Source of the DNA: Flavobacterium aquicola
Lineage (GTDB): Bacteria > Bacteroidota > Bacteroidia > Flavobacteriales > Flavobacteriaceae
Length of the DNA stretch: 64,000 nt
Assembly: GCF_003385115.1 (NCBI RefSeq)
Contig: NZ_QUNI01000017.1
Span: 56,229 to 120,228 of the forward strand
Direction of reading: 5' to 3'
The position numbers and the translations under genes were made by a program. Shown here in pieces: positions 15,966-25,961 of this stretch. The notes under the pieces are model-generated. The model had not been told where the DNA came from. It worked only from the letters and a program-made list of their open reading frames with translations, and ran no database searches. Position 1 is the stretch's first letter, and each line of letters opens with the position of its first letter.

Positions 15966-17573
15966 ATGCTTAAAAATTCTTTTTTTAAAATAATCTCTTT
16001 TCTTTTTTTTATAGTTCTTTTTAATTCATGTGATAAAGAATTTAGTGTTGTAGGCTCGGATTTAATAGTAGGTGGAAATTTTGATATTGTTAAAGATAGT
16101 TCGAGTACGGTTCAATCAGCTTGGAAAAAGACAGGCGGGATTGCTTCTAATAATTTAGCTGTAAATGCTTTAGGGATATTAGATAATACAGTATTTGGTC
16201 AAACAACTGCTAATTTTGCTACTCAAGTTCAGTTGGAGTCGACTAGTGTAAATCCAGTCATAAATCCTGATTTAGGTCAAGATATTGTAAGTGTAACATT
16301 ATATATTCCCTATTTTACAAAACCTTCCGTAAGTACCGATAAGGAAGGTAGACCTGTGTATACACTGGACTCTATTTATGGCAACAAAGCCTCAAAAATT
16401 AAGTTAAAAATTTATGAAAATGAATTTTTATTAGGAAACTTAAATACTGAACCTGGAGCCCCTCTTTCTGATATAAATTATCCTCAATTATATTATACCA
16501 ATCAAAACACCTTTTTTAGCGAAAAAAAAGGAGACTTGCTTTATCAAAATAATGATTTTGTTTTTAGTGAAAAAGAATATGCTGATTCTGTTCCAGCTAC
16601 AACAACTAGTGCAGCGACGACTACATATACAGCTCCAGGTATGCGATTAACTTTGGACAAAGTTTTTTTTCAGAAACTGTTATTTGATAAAACATCAAAT
16701 GGTTATAGTTTAGCTAGTAACTCTCAATTTGAGCAATATTTCAAAGGATTGTATTTTAGCGTCGAAAAAAATGATGTAGAAGGCGTATTAGCTGTAATGA
16801 ATTTCAAAAAAGGAACTATTGTAGTAAAGTACAAAGAAAAAGCACTTGCAACAGATCCTACATTGACTGTGGAAAAATCAATTACTTTAAATCTTACTGG
16901 AAATACTGTAAATTTGTTAAATAACGAACCTAGTACAGAACCAGATTCTTACTCAAGTCCAAAAGCGGATAGATTGTATGTAAGAGGAGGAGAAGGAAGT
17001 GTTGCTACAATTGATCTGTTTAATCCTGCAGTTGATAAGGTAACCTATAATAGTAATACGCAAAAAATAGAACTTGGGAAAAGTAATGATATACCGGACG
17101 AATTAGATTATATTAAGGAAAAAGGATGGTTAGTTAATGACGCTAGTTTGACTTTTTATGTAGATCAAACGCTAATGAAAAAAGTCACCACTGAGCCAAG
17201 CAAAATGTTTTTGTATGACATAAAGAATCGTAAAATACTTGCTGCGGCAGTTTTAGAGAAAGATGCAGCTGACCGTGGCCTTAAATACAGGTTTAGTATT
17301 ACGGATTATGTAAGAGGTCTTATAAAAGATGATAATGTAAATTTCAAATTAGGTGTTTCTATTGCGCAAGTGATTTCAAATGTTACATTTAAAAAAATAA
17401 AAGAGGCTCCTGCTTATGCAACATGGACAAATCTTAAAACAGAGGAACAAAATGCTTATTTCTTTCCAGAATCTTCTGTTATGAGTCCTTTAGGGACTAT
17501 TTTTCATGGAAGTACCAGTACTGATGAAAATAAAAGATTGAAGCTTGAAATTTATTATACTAAAACTAATTAA
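15966..17573 (+). CDS. DUF4270 lipoprotein
   Basis: Exported lipoprotein of unknown function, found in Bacteroidota. The signal MLKNSFFKIISFLFFIVLFNSC ends in a lipobox with Cys22. The conserved family start follows (FSVVGSDLIVGGNFD). The rest is mostly beta strand with few charged runs, including repeated elements such as RLYVRGGEGSVATIDLF and a C-terminal AYFFPESSVMSPLGTIFHGS. 535 aa. Placed between the glycogen-synthase-like gene and glmS, 8 bp before glmS, so almost surely co-transcribed. The link to amino-sugar metabolism is positional only. Confidence 0.85.
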   Translation: MLKNSFFKIISFLFFIVLFNSCDKEFSVVGSDLIVGGNFDIVKDSSSTVQSAWKKTGGIASNNLAVNALGILDNTVFGQTTANFATQVQLESTSVNPVINPDLGQDIVSVTLYIPYFTKPSVSTDKEGRPVYTLDSIYGNKASKIKLKIYENEFLLGNLNTEPGAPLSDINYPQLYYTNQNTFFSEKKGDLLYQNNDFVFSEKEYADSVPATTTSAATTTYTAPGMRLTLDKVFFQKLLFDKTSNGYSLASNSQFEQYFKGLYFSVEKNDVEGVLAVMNFKKGTIVVKYKEKALATDPTLTVEKSITLNLTGNTVNLLNNEPSTEPDSYSSPKADRLYVRGGEGSVATIDLFNPAVDKVTYNSNTQKIELGKSNDIPDELDYIKEKGWLVNDASLTFYVDQTLMKKVTTEPSKMFLYDIKNRKILAAAVLEKDAADRGLKYRFSITDYVRGLIKDDNVNFKLGVSIAQVISNVTFKKIKEAPAYATWTNLKTEEQNAYFFPESSVMSPLGTIFHGSTSTDENKRLKLEIYYTKTN

Positions 17574-17581
17574 GAAAAACT

Positions 17582-19429
17582 ATGTGTGGAATTGTTGGAT
17601 ATATTGGTCATAGAGAAGCTTATCCTATTGTTATAAAAGGGCTTAAGCGATTAGAGTATCGTGGGTATGATAGTGCTGGTGTTATGCTGTATGATGGTGA
17701 AGCTGTAAAATTATCAAAAACTAAAGGTAAAGTTTCTGATCTTGAAATTAAAGCTCAAAATGAGATTACTTTAAATGGTTCTATTGGAATTGGGCATACT
17801 CGTTGGGCTACGCATGGAGTTCCAAATGATGTAAATTCGCATCCTCATGTTTCTAATTCTGGAGATTTAGTGATTATTCATAATGGTATAATTGAGAACT
17901 ACGCTCCTTTGAAAGTAGAGCTTATAAAGAGAGGGTATACTTTTACTTCGGATACTGATTCTGAAGTTTTAATTAATCTTATTGAAGAAGTCCAAAAAAA
18001 CGAGAAATTAAAATTAGGTAAGGCTGTTCAGGTAGCATTAAACCAAGTAGTAGGTGCTTATGCAATTGCAGTTTTTGACAAAAAAAATCCTAATGAAATT
18101 GTAGCGGCAAGACTTGGAAGTCCATTGGCAATTGGAATTGGTGAAGGGGAATATTTTATTGCTTCTGATGCTTCTCCATTTATTGAATATACTCCTAATG
18201 CAGTGTATCTTGAAGATGGAGAGATGGCAAATATCAGATTGCATAAAACAATGAAAGTTCGTAAAATTAAAGACGATTCAATTGTTGATCCTTATATTCA
18301 GGAGCTTCAAATGAACTTGGAACAGATTGAAAAAGGAGGTTACGATCATTTCATGCTGAAAGAAATTTACGAACAGCCAAGTGTGATTAAAGATACTTAC
18401 CGAGGAAGATTGCATGCTAATGAAGGTATAGTGCAGCTAGCGGGAGTTGAAGATAATATTGAGAAATTTTTAAATGCTGACAGAATTATAATTGTAGCCT
18501 GTGGTACTTCATGGCATGCTGGTTTGGTTGCTGAATATGTTATTGAAGAGTTTGCAAGAATTCCTGTCGAAGTTGAATATGCATCTGAATTTAGATATAG
18601 AAATCCAATTATTAACAGTAAAGATGTTGTAATTGCAATTTCACAATCTGGTGAAACGGCAGACACCATGGCGGCTATAAAATTGGCGAAAGAGCATGGA
18701 GCATTTGTGTTTGGTGTTTGTAATGTTGTAGGTTCTTCTATTTCCAGAGAATCACATGCTGGTGCTTACACTCATGCTGGACCTGAAATAGGTGTAGCAT
18801 CTACAAAGGCATTTACAACTCAAATTACTGTTTTAACGATGCTGGCTTTACGTTTAGCTAAAGCTAAAGGTACTTTGACTCATTCTGATTTTCATACTTA
18901 TCTGCAGGAACTAGAAATCATTCCTGAGAAAGTGAAAGAAGCGTTGGAAACAAATCCTAAAGCAATGGAAATTGCTGCAGTTTTCAAAGATGCGCCTAAT
19001 TGTTTGTATTTGGGGCGCGGTTACAACTTTCCTGTAGCACTTGAAGGCGCTTTAAAGCTTAAAGAGATTTCGTATATACATGCTGAAGGATATCCTGCTG
19101 CTGAAATGAAACACGGACCAATTGCATTAATTGATGAATTAATGCCTGTTATTGTAATTGCTCCAAAACAAGGGCATTATGATAAAATTGTTAGTAATAT
19201 TCAAGAAATTAAATCAAGAAGCGGTAAAATAATCGCTGTTGTTACCAGAGGAGATACACAAGTTCGTGAATTAGCGGACTATGTTATTGAAATTCCGGAA
19301 ACATCAGATGCTTTATCACCGTTAATTACTACAATACCATTACAGCTCCTTTCTTACCATATTGCTGTAATGAGAGGGTGTAATGTCGATCAGCCTAGAA
19401 ATTTAGCTAAATCGGTTACGGTTGAATAA
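17582..19429 (+). CDS. glmS: Glutamine--fructose-6-phosphate aminotransferase (isomerizing)
   Basis: Makes glucosamine 6-phosphate from fructose 6-phosphate and glutamine, the first step toward UDP-GlcNAc for peptidoglycan and LPS. Class II glutamine amidotransferase domain begins MCGIVGYIGH with catalytic Cys2 after Met removal; GHTRWATHG and HNGIIENY line the glutamine site. Two SIS domains follow from about residue 290 (VACGTSWHAG, AISQSGETADTMAA, STKAFTTQ), and the tail ends PRNLAKSVTVE, the conserved C-terminus with catalytic Lys. 615 aa, full length. I saw no glmS-ribozyme-like leader; the 8-bp gap to the DUF4270 gene leaves no room for one. A strong terminator follows. Confidence 0.98.
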   Translation: MCGIVGYIGHREAYPIVIKGLKRLEYRGYDSAGVMLYDGEAVKLSKTKGKVSDLEIKAQNEITLNGSIGIGHTRWATHGVPNDVNSHPHVSNSGDLVIIHNGIIENYAPLKVELIKRGYTFTSDTDSEVLINLIEEVQKNEKLKLGKAVQVALNQVVGAYAIAVFDKKNPNEIVAARLGSPLAIGIGEGEYFIASDASPFIEYTPNAVYLEDGEMANIRLHKTMKVRKIKDDSIVDPYIQELQMNLEQIEKGGYDHFMLKEIYEQPSVIKDTYRGRLHANEGIVQLAGVEDNIEKFLNADRIIIVACGTSWHAGLVAEYVIEEFARIPVEVEYASEFRYRNPIINSKDVVIAISQSGETADTMAAIKLAKEHGAFVFGVCNVVGSSISRESHAGAYTHAGPEIGVASTKAFTTQITVLTMLALRLAKAKGTLTHSDFHTYLQELEIIPEKVKEALETNPKAMEIAAVFKDAPNCLYLGRGYNFPVALEGALKLKEISYIHAEGYPAAEMKHGPIALIDELMPVIVIAPKQGHYDKIVSNIQEIKSRSGKIIAVVTRGDTQVRELADYVIEIPETSDALSPLITTIPLQLLSYHIAVMRGCNVDQPRNLAKSVTVE

Positions 19430-19738
19430 TTAAGAGATATAGTTGTCTATTTTTTTAAAAGCGAGATTGATTCTCGCTTTTTTTTGTGCTTTTTTCTCAT
19501 TACGAAAACGTTGTAAATTTTTATGATAAATTTAATATAATTGCCAAATTGCTATGTATGCATAATAAATTATGTGATTTATTTATAGTTTTATTATTAA
19601 ATCTGTAATTAATGAAAATATATTATTATTACATATATTGCCTTTTTGTTGGTAATAACAAAATTTAATTTTGTTTTTTTTATGGATAATTAAAAAATAT
19701 ATGTAATTTGGCAACATTAATCATGAAACTTAACCAAT
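19430..19738. other. Intergenic region glmS to TonB receptor
   Basis: Holds the glmS terminator and then about 240 bp of AT-rich DNA. A TAATTTG near 19703 is one base short of the -7 consensus; no convincing -33 partner. Nothing coding seen. Confidence 0.5.
19457..19485 (+). terminator. Rho-independent terminator of glmS
   Basis: Arms AAAAGCGAGA (19457-19466) and TCTCGCTTTT (19472-19481) with a T-run. Confidence 0.9.
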
Positions 19739-22594
19739 ATGAGATTGTATTTACTTTTTTTAGCGTTGTTCTTTTGCAGTATAACTTTCGCCCAAAATTC
19801 TATCAAAGGAGTGGTCACAGATGAAAAAAATCAGCCAATACCTGGTGCTAATATTAATGTGGCTGGAGTAAAGGAAGGGACGATTACGGATTATGATGGT
19901 TCATTTGTTTTAATTACTAAGCAAACGCCTCCTTTTTCTCTTGAAATTACCGCTGTTGGCTTTAGTTCTTCAGATATTACTGTTGAGTCACTAAGCCAAA
20001 AAATTGTGGTTAAATTGAATTCAGAAGAGACAAAATTAAACGAGATTGTGGTTTCTGCTTCTAGAGCACCTGAGAGAGTGCTTCAGTCGCCTGTTACAAT
20101 TGAGAGAATGGGGATTCAGCAGGTGAAAAGTACAACAGCTCCGACTTTCTATGATGGTTTAGAAAATTTAAAAGAAGTGCAGTTTAATACCAGCAGTATT
20201 TCTTTTAAAACAGTAAATACAAGAGGTTTTGCTGCTGTAGGGAATACTCGTTTTATGCAGTTAGTAGACGGGATGGATAATTCATCTCCGGCACTGAACT
20301 TTGTGTTAGGTAATTTAATTGGTCTTTCTGATATTGATGTAGCGAGCGTTGAGCTTTTGCCTGGAGCGTCTTCTGCTTTATATGGAGCTAATGCGTTTAA
20401 TGGAATTTTATTTATGAATAGTAAAAATCCATTTGTTCACCAAGGAATCAGCTCTTATGTAAAATATGGACAGACGTCTCAGGATGTTGCTGGTACCAAT
20501 GACTATTTTGATATGGGAATTAGAGCTGCAACAGCTTTTAATAAATATTTTGCTGTAAAAGCCAACTTTAATTATATGAAAGCTACCGAATGGATAGCTG
20601 ATGATAGAAGAAGTATGACGGGAGGTTCTATCGGTCATGCTGAAAATCAAAATTATGACGGGCTAAATATTTATGGCGATGAAGTCACCACTTCTATTCC
20701 TAATGTTGGACAGGTAAGCAGAACAGGATATCGTGAGAAAGATTTGAACGACAATAAAGTGAATAGCGTTAAGGCTGATTTCTCTCTGCATTTTAGGCCT
20801 TGGGCTAATGAGACTGAAATCATGCTGCAGTATAAAGTAGGGATTGGAAATACAATTTATCAGGGTGCTAACAGATATGCTTTGAATGATTTCCTGATGA
20901 GTCAGACAAAAATTGAAATTAAAGGAAAGAATTTTTTCGCTAGAGCATATCGTACATCTGAAGATGCTGGAAATTCTTATGACATGCGTTTTGCAGGTTG
21001 GAATGTGCAGAGAGCTGCAAAATCAGATACGGAATGGTTTACTAATTATGCTACCGCTTTTCAGTTAGCAGGTGCGGTAATGGGAACCAATGCAATAGAA
21101 TCTGCAGTTACTGCTCGTGAATATGCTGATTATAACAGACTGCCTGCTGAGCTGGCTTCGCTGCCTCAATTTGCAACTCCGCCTACAGGAAAACCTCGTT
21201 TTGAGCCAGGAAGTCCTGAGTTTACATCTGCGCTGAATGCTATTAAAGACAATCCTGATTTTACTAAGGGTGCTAAATTTACAGATCAGTCAAAAATATA
21301 TCATTCTGATGTAAATTATAACTTTAAAGACTTAATTAAGTTTGCTGAAATTCAGGTAGGAGGGTCTGCCCGTCAGTATGAAATGAATTCCAGCGGTTCA
21401 ATCTTTACTGATTATGACGGACCGATTCGTTACAATGAATACGGAGTTTACACTCAGGGGTCCAAACTGTTTTTGGAAGACCGCTTAAAACTGGTTGCGT
21501 CAATACGTTATGATAAAAGCCAAAATTTTGACGGGAATGTTTCTCCAAGAGTTTCTCTTGTGTATTCTGCGGGTGCTCAAAAAACACATAATTTCAGAGC
21601 TTCATATCAAACAGGGTTTAGAAATCCAACCACACAGGATCAATATATAGGACTTGATTTAGGGCCGTTTGCCTTAATTGGTTCTGCGCCAGAGAATTTA
21701 GTTCGCTTTTCTGAGACTTTAAATGTTAGTGCGGCGGGCCAAGCTGCTTATATATTGGCTGGTAGACCAGCTACTCCAACTGTTGTTATGAATGGAAATG
21801 ATGCTTACAATAAATCGTATACTTTAACTTCAGTTAAGGATTTTAGTGAGGCTTATGCTGTTGCGGCTAATGAAACGGAGCGGGCAAATGCGGTAGCTTT
21901 GTTGAAAGTGGCAAATGTTCAATTAGTTCGTCCTGAAGAAGTAAAAGCTTATGAGTTAGGATATAGAACTATTATTAACAATGATTTTTCAGTAGATATT
22001 AATGGATATTATAATCAGTACAATCATTTCTTGAATACTTCAAGAGTAGCTGGAGTTTATTATGGTGATGTAAACGCAGCATTTAATCCACTAGATCCAT
22101 TAAGCCCGGTTGCTGCATTAAGTAGAGGTGATAGAAGAATTTATCAAGTGTATTCCAATACAACTGCTGATGTTTCTTCATTAGGCTTCGGTATCGGATT
22201 GTCTAAAAAAGTGTATAAGAATTTTGAATTGGGAGCTAATTACAATTATTCTCAATTGAATTTTGATCAGTCGGAAGATCCTGGTTTTGTAACTGGATTT
22301 AATACTCCTAAGCATAGAGTAAAAGCATCATTGGGAAATACCAGATTGTTTAAAAATTTCGGATTCAATACTAATGTAAGATGGAACTCAGAGTATTTAT
22401 GGCAGTCTTCTTTTGCAGACGGCATGATTCCATCAACAACTGTCTTTGATGCACAGATTAATTATGCTCTTCCGCAGTATAAATTATTGTTCAAAGTTGG
22501 GGGAACTAATATTGGGGGAGATGATTATATCCAAGTAATAGGAGCGGGTTCAATTGGACAGCAATGGTTTGCGTCAGTAACAATTAATCCATAA
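19739..22594 (+). CDS. TonB-dependent outer-membrane receptor
   Basis: Outer-membrane barrel that imports a large substrate using TonB energy. Signal peptide MRLYLLFLALFFCSITFAQ; residues about 20-100 form a CarboxypepD_reg-like beta sandwich (IKGVVTDEKNQPIPGANINV, DGSFVLITK). The plug follows (LNEIVVSASRAPERVLQSPV, VNTRGFAAVGNTRFMQLVDG, VELLPGASSALYGANAFNGI). The remainder is a long barrel ending WFASVTINP. 951 aa. It lacks the SusC signature, so it is not an obvious polysaccharide-locus receptor. The next gene, 35 bp on, encodes an SGNH lipoprotein, suggesting both act on a lipid or ester substrate; that is inference. Confidence 0.93.
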   Translation: MRLYLLFLALFFCSITFAQNSIKGVVTDEKNQPIPGANINVAGVKEGTITDYDGSFVLITKQTPPFSLEITAVGFSSSDITVESLSQKIVVKLNSEETKLNEIVVSASRAPERVLQSPVTIERMGIQQVKSTTAPTFYDGLENLKEVQFNTSSISFKTVNTRGFAAVGNTRFMQLVDGMDNSSPALNFVLGNLIGLSDIDVASVELLPGASSALYGANAFNGILFMNSKNPFVHQGISSYVKYGQTSQDVAGTNDYFDMGIRAATAFNKYFAVKANFNYMKATEWIADDRRSMTGGSIGHAENQNYDGLNIYGDEVTTSIPNVGQVSRTGYREKDLNDNKVNSVKADFSLHFRPWANETEIMLQYKVGIGNTIYQGANRYALNDFLMSQTKIEIKGKNFFARAYRTSEDAGNSYDMRFAGWNVQRAAKSDTEWFTNYATAFQLAGAVMGTNAIESAVTAREYADYNRLPAELASLPQFATPPTGKPRFEPGSPEFTSALNAIKDNPDFTKGAKFTDQSKIYHSDVNYNFKDLIKFAEIQVGGSARQYEMNSSGSIFTDYDGPIRYNEYGVYTQGSKLFLEDRLKLVASIRYDKSQNFDGNVSPRVSLVYSAGAQKTHNFRASYQTGFRNPTTQDQYIGLDLGPFALIGSAPENLVRFSETLNVSAAGQAAYILAGRPATPTVVMNGNDAYNKSYTLTSVKDFSEAYAVAANETERANAVALLKVANVQLVRPEEVKAYELGYRTIINNDFSVDINGYYNQYNHFLNTSRVAGVYYGDVNAAFNPLDPLSPVAALSRGDRRIYQVYSNTTADVSSLGFGIGLSKKVYKNFELGANYNYSQLNFDQSEDPGFVTGFNTPKHRVKASLGNTRLFKNFGFNTNVRWNSEYLWQSSFADGMIPSTTVFDAQINYALPQYKLLFKVGGTNIGGDDYIQVIGAGSIGQQWFASVTINP

Positions 22595-22629
22595 TTAAAA
22601 AGACAAGTCAAAAACTTAAAAATATAGGT

Positions 22630-24120
22630 ATGATAAAAAATTTTAAATGGCTGCTGTTAGTTTCTTTAAGCTTTGTGGCATGTAATAATAATGATGATGA
22701 AGATGCAGTAGTAGAAGTGCCGATTGCTTCAGGTTCGGCTTCTTTTGCAAAATATGTTGCGCTGGGCGATTCTTTTGCAGCGGGTTATAGTGATAGCGCT
22801 CTTTTTAAAGCGGCTCAGGAAACATCCTATCCTTCAATTTTAGCACAGCAATTTGCTCAAGCCGGAGGCGGTGCTTTTGCAATTCCTATGATGGCAGATA
22901 ATACTGGAGGATTATTATTGGGCGGAAATGTAATTGCAGGCAGCAGATTGGCGCTTTTTGGATTTTCGCCGACTGGATCTCCAATAATAACCCCTGTTTC
23001 GGGTGTTCCAACTACCGAAGTGACTGCGCATTTAGCGGGGCCTTTTAATAATTTGGGAATTCCTGGAGCTAAAAGTTATCATTTAGTGGCACCTGGTTAT
23101 GGAAATGTAGCTTTTGTGGCTGCAGGTAAAGCGAATCCATATTATGCGCGTTTTGCGGTATCAGCAACAACAACAGTTTTGGCTGATGCACTAGTACAGA
23201 CTCCAACTTTTTTTTCCTTGTTTATTGGAGGAAATGATGTTTTAGGATATGCGACTTCAGGAGGTGTTGGAGTAAATCAAACAGGGAATTTAGATCCTTC
23301 TACTTATGGAGGAAATGATATAACGGATCCAAACGTTTTTGCTAATGTGTATAATGCTTTGGTTACTAATTTAACAGCTAATGGGGCTAAGGGTGTAGTG
23401 GGTAATTTACCTTATGTAACAGCTTTGCCATACTTTACAACAGTTCCTTATAATCCTGTTCCTTTATCCGAAGCGGCGGCAGCGCAATTGAATGCGGGTT
23501 ATGCTCAATATAATGGAGGATTGCAGCTTATGGTAAAAAACACATTGCTTACTGAGGAAGAGGCTGCAAAAAGAACAATAAAATTCGCTGCAGGTAATAA
23601 TGCGGTTGTTATTGTTGATAGTTATTTGACGAATTTGTCTGCGTATGGTCTTCCGTCATACAGACAAGTAACCAAAGAAGATTTAGTTGTATTAACCGCT
23701 AGAAGTTTTATAGGAACTACAATTGGCGGAGATCCAACAAAAGTTAATGGAGTTTCGGTTCCTTTAGCAGATCAATGGGTGCTTACAAAAGATGAAGTTA
23801 AAGAAGTCAAAGATGCTACCGATGCTTATAATGTAACAATAGATGCAATTGCTAAATCAAAAGGATTGGCATTTGTTGATACAAAAGCCGCATTGACGCA
23901 GTTATCTTCATCTGCAGGTGTTCGTTTTGGGAATTTCCAAATGACTTCTTCATATGTAACAGGCGGGGCTTTTTCGCTTGATGGAGTGCATCCTACGCCA
24001 AGAGGGTATGCTTATATTGCAAACCTTTTTATAAATGCAATCAATACTAAATATGGTGCAACATTGAGGACGGTAGATTTGGCACAGTATCAGACTTTAT
24101 TTCCAGTCACTATACAATAA
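22630..24120 (+). CDS. SGNH/GDSL hydrolase lipoprotein
   Basis: Surface or periplasmic lipoprotein esterase. Signal MIKNFKWLLLVSLSFVAC gives a lipobox with Cys18. SGNH blocks are visible: block I YVALGDSFAAGYSD (nucleophile Ser in GDS, near residue 48), block III FIGGNDVLGY (Gly and Asn), and block V DGVHPTPRGY near residue 457 (Asp and His). A glycine-rich insertion lies between blocks I and III. 496 aa, longer than typical GDSL enzymes. Downstream of a TonB receptor by 35 bp and followed by a terminator, so the two form an operon. Substrate unknown. Confidence 0.9.
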   Translation: MIKNFKWLLLVSLSFVACNNNDDEDAVVEVPIASGSASFAKYVALGDSFAAGYSDSALFKAAQETSYPSILAQQFAQAGGGAFAIPMMADNTGGLLLGGNVIAGSRLALFGFSPTGSPIITPVSGVPTTEVTAHLAGPFNNLGIPGAKSYHLVAPGYGNVAFVAAGKANPYYARFAVSATTTVLADALVQTPTFFSLFIGGNDVLGYATSGGVGVNQTGNLDPSTYGGNDITDPNVFANVYNALVTNLTANGAKGVVGNLPYVTALPYFTTVPYNPVPLSEAAAAQLNAGYAQYNGGLQLMVKNTLLTEEEAAKRTIKFAAGNNAVVIVDSYLTNLSAYGLPSYRQVTKEDLVVLTARSFIGTTIGGDPTKVNGVSVPLADQWVLTKDEVKEVKDATDAYNVTIDAIAKSKGLAFVDTKAALTQLSSSAGVRFGNFQMTSSYVTGGAFSLDGVHPTPRGYAYIANLFINAINTKYGATLRTVDLAQYQTLFPVTIQ

Positions 24121-24139
24121 TCCTAATTTTATTAGTGTT

Positions 24140-24173
24140 AAAAACCACCCGTTTATCACGTGGTGGTTTTTTT
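24140..24173 (+). terminator. Terminator after the SGNH gene
   Basis: AAAAACCACC pairs with GGTGGTTTTT around CGTTTATCACG, followed by T-rich DNA. Confidence 0.8.
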
Positions 24174-24263
24174 GTTTTTTGGGCATTAATGAGGTGTTTT
24201 AATAGTTTGAAACAGCTTAATAATCAATTCAATAAAAATTTAGCTTTTTTTATAAAAAAAATA

Positions 24264-24293
24264 TTGATTTTATATTTTAAAAAATTATCTTTG
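24264..24293 (+). promoter_or_regulatory. Promoter of atpD-atpC
   Basis: TTG (24264-24266), 19 nt, TATCTTTG (24286-24293): a full match to the Bacteroidota -33/-7 consensus. The leader would be about 78 nt. Confidence 0.75.
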
Positions 24294-24377
24294 CACTCTG
24301 AAAAAAGTATCCATTTGAGGAGTTTGGATGGGCTGTATTTCATAAACCTAAATAGCTATTTAATAAATACATAAGCA

Positions 24378-25886
24378 ATGTCAAAAGTAATAGGAAAAGT
24401 TGCCCAAATCATTGGACCAGTAGTCGATGTAGTTTTCAACGGAGAAGTTGAACTTCCAAAAATTTATGATTCATTAGAAATCACTAAAAAAGACGGTACG
24501 TTATTAGTACTTGAAGTGCAGTCTCACATCGGAGAAAACACTGTTCGTACCATTTCGATGGACTCAACAGATGGTTTGAGCAGAGGTTATGAAGTTGTTG
24601 GAACAGGAAATCCTATCCAAATGCCAATCGGTGCCGATGTTTACGGTCGTTTGTTTAACGTAATTGGAGATGCTATTGACGGTTTGCCAGCTTTAGCAAA
24701 AACAGGTGAAAGCGGAACTCCAATCCACAAGCAAGCACCAAAATTTGAAGATTTATCTACATCTTCTGAAGTTTTATTTACGGGTATTAAAGTAATCGAT
24801 TTGATAGAGCCTTACTCAAAAGGGGGTAAAATTGGATTATTTGGTGGTGCTGGAGTTGGTAAAACAGTATTGATTCAGGAGTTGATTAACAATATTGCAA
24901 AAGGTCACGGTGGACTTTCTGTATTCGCAGGAGTAGGTGAAAGAACACGTGAAGGGAATGACTTACTTCGTGAGATGTTAGAGTCAGGAATTATAAAATA
25001 TGGAGAAGATTTCATGCACTCTATGGAAAATGGAGGATGGGATTTATCTAAAGTAGATTTACCAGGAATGAGAGAGTCTAAAGCTACTTTCGTTTTCGGA
25101 CAAATGAATGAGCCTCCAGGAGCTCGTGCTCGTGTGGCACTTTCTGGATTGTCTATCGCTGAGTATTTCCGTGATGGAGCAGGTTCTGACCAAGGAAAAG
25201 ACGTGTTATTCTTCGTTGATAATATCTTCCGTTTTACACAAGCAGGTTCTGAGGTTTCGGCTCTTTTGGGTCGTATGCCATCTGCGGTAGGTTACCAACC
25301 AACATTGGCAACTGAGATGGGAGCAATGCAAGAGCGTATTACATCTACAAATAAGGGTTCTATTACATCTGTGCAAGCGGTTTACGTTCCTGCGGATGAC
25401 TTAACTGACCCGGCTCCGGCTACAACATTTGCTCACCTTGATGCTACTACAGTATTGTCTCGTAAAATTGCTGAGTTAGGTATTTATCCTGCGGTGGATC
25501 CTTTGGATTCTACTTCAAGAATTTTAGCACCTCACATTATCGGAAACGAGCACTATGACTGTGCACAAAGAGTAAAAGAAATTCTTCAAAAATACAAACA
25601 ATTGCAGGATATCATCGCGATTCTTGGTATGGAAGAGTTATCAGAAGATGATAAATTAGCGGTTTCAAGAGCTAGACGTGTACAACGTTTCTTGTCGCAG
25701 CCTTTCCACGTTGCTGAACAATTTACAGGTTTGAAAGGAGTTTTAGTAGATATCAAAGATACTATCAAAGGATTTAATATGATTATTGACGGTGAATTAG
25801 ATCACTTGCCAGAATCAGCTTTCAACCTTAAAGGTACTATTGAAGAAGCTATCGAGGCTGGAGAAAAAATGTTGGCAGAAGCTTAA
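24378..25886 (+). CDS. atpD: F1 ATP synthase beta subunit
   Basis: Catalytic beta subunit of F1, attached to the inner membrane, making ATP with the proton or sodium gradient. Walker A GGAGVGKT near residues 155-162, the GERTREGNDL loop, Walker B region VLFFVDNIFRFTQAGSEVSALLGRMPSAVGYQPTL (core FFVDNIFRF), and the DELSEED-like MEELSEDD. 502 aa, the length usual for Bacteroidota. Paired with atpC; the other F1Fo genes are not in the window. A canonical promoter lies about 85 bp upstream. The 75-bp gap to atpC is filled by a GTT/AAC-rich repeat. Confidence 0.98.
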   Translation: MSKVIGKVAQIIGPVVDVVFNGEVELPKIYDSLEITKKDGTLLVLEVQSHIGENTVRTISMDSTDGLSRGYEVVGTGNPIQMPIGADVYGRLFNVIGDAIDGLPALAKTGESGTPIHKQAPKFEDLSTSSEVLFTGIKVIDLIEPYSKGGKIGLFGGAGVGKTVLIQELINNIAKGHGGLSVFAGVGERTREGNDLLREMLESGIIKYGEDFMHSMENGGWDLSKVDLPGMRESKATFVFGQMNEPPGARARVALSGLSIAEYFRDGAGSDQGKDVLFFVDNIFRFTQAGSEVSALLGRMPSAVGYQPTLATEMGAMQERITSTNKGSITSVQAVYVPADDLTDPAPATTFAHLDATTVLSRKIAELGIYPAVDPLDSTSRILAPHIIGNEHYDCAQRVKEILQKYKQLQDIIAILGMEELSEDDKLAVSRARRVQRFLSQPFHVAEQFTGLKGVLVDIKDTIKGFNMIIDGELDHLPESAFNLKGTIEEAIEAGEKMLAEA

Positions 25887-25888
25887 TT

Positions 25889-25952
25889 GGTTGTCAGTTG
25901 TTAGTTGTCAGTTGTTAAAACAACCACCAACCATCAACCATCAACTACTAAC
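25889..25952. repeat. GTTGTCAGTTGTTA / CAACCATCAAC inverted repeat in the atp operon
   Basis: Left part 25889-25916 has TTGTCAGTTGTTAGTTGTCA; right part 25921-25952 has repeated CAACCA and CAACTACTAAC. The halves can pair. A CAACAACCAGTAACC stretch of the same kind lies inside bioF. Confidence 0.7.
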
Positions 25953-25961
25953 TAAAAAATT

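Noticed and set aside
17500..17581. glmS ribozyme upstream of glmS
   Set aside because: Only 8 bp separate the DUF4270 gene from glmS, and no ribozyme-like sequence was seen.
24135..24374. Open frame of 79 codons between the SGNH gene and atpD
   Set aside because: It begins inside the terminator and crosses the atpD promoter and leader; the peptide has no recognisable features.
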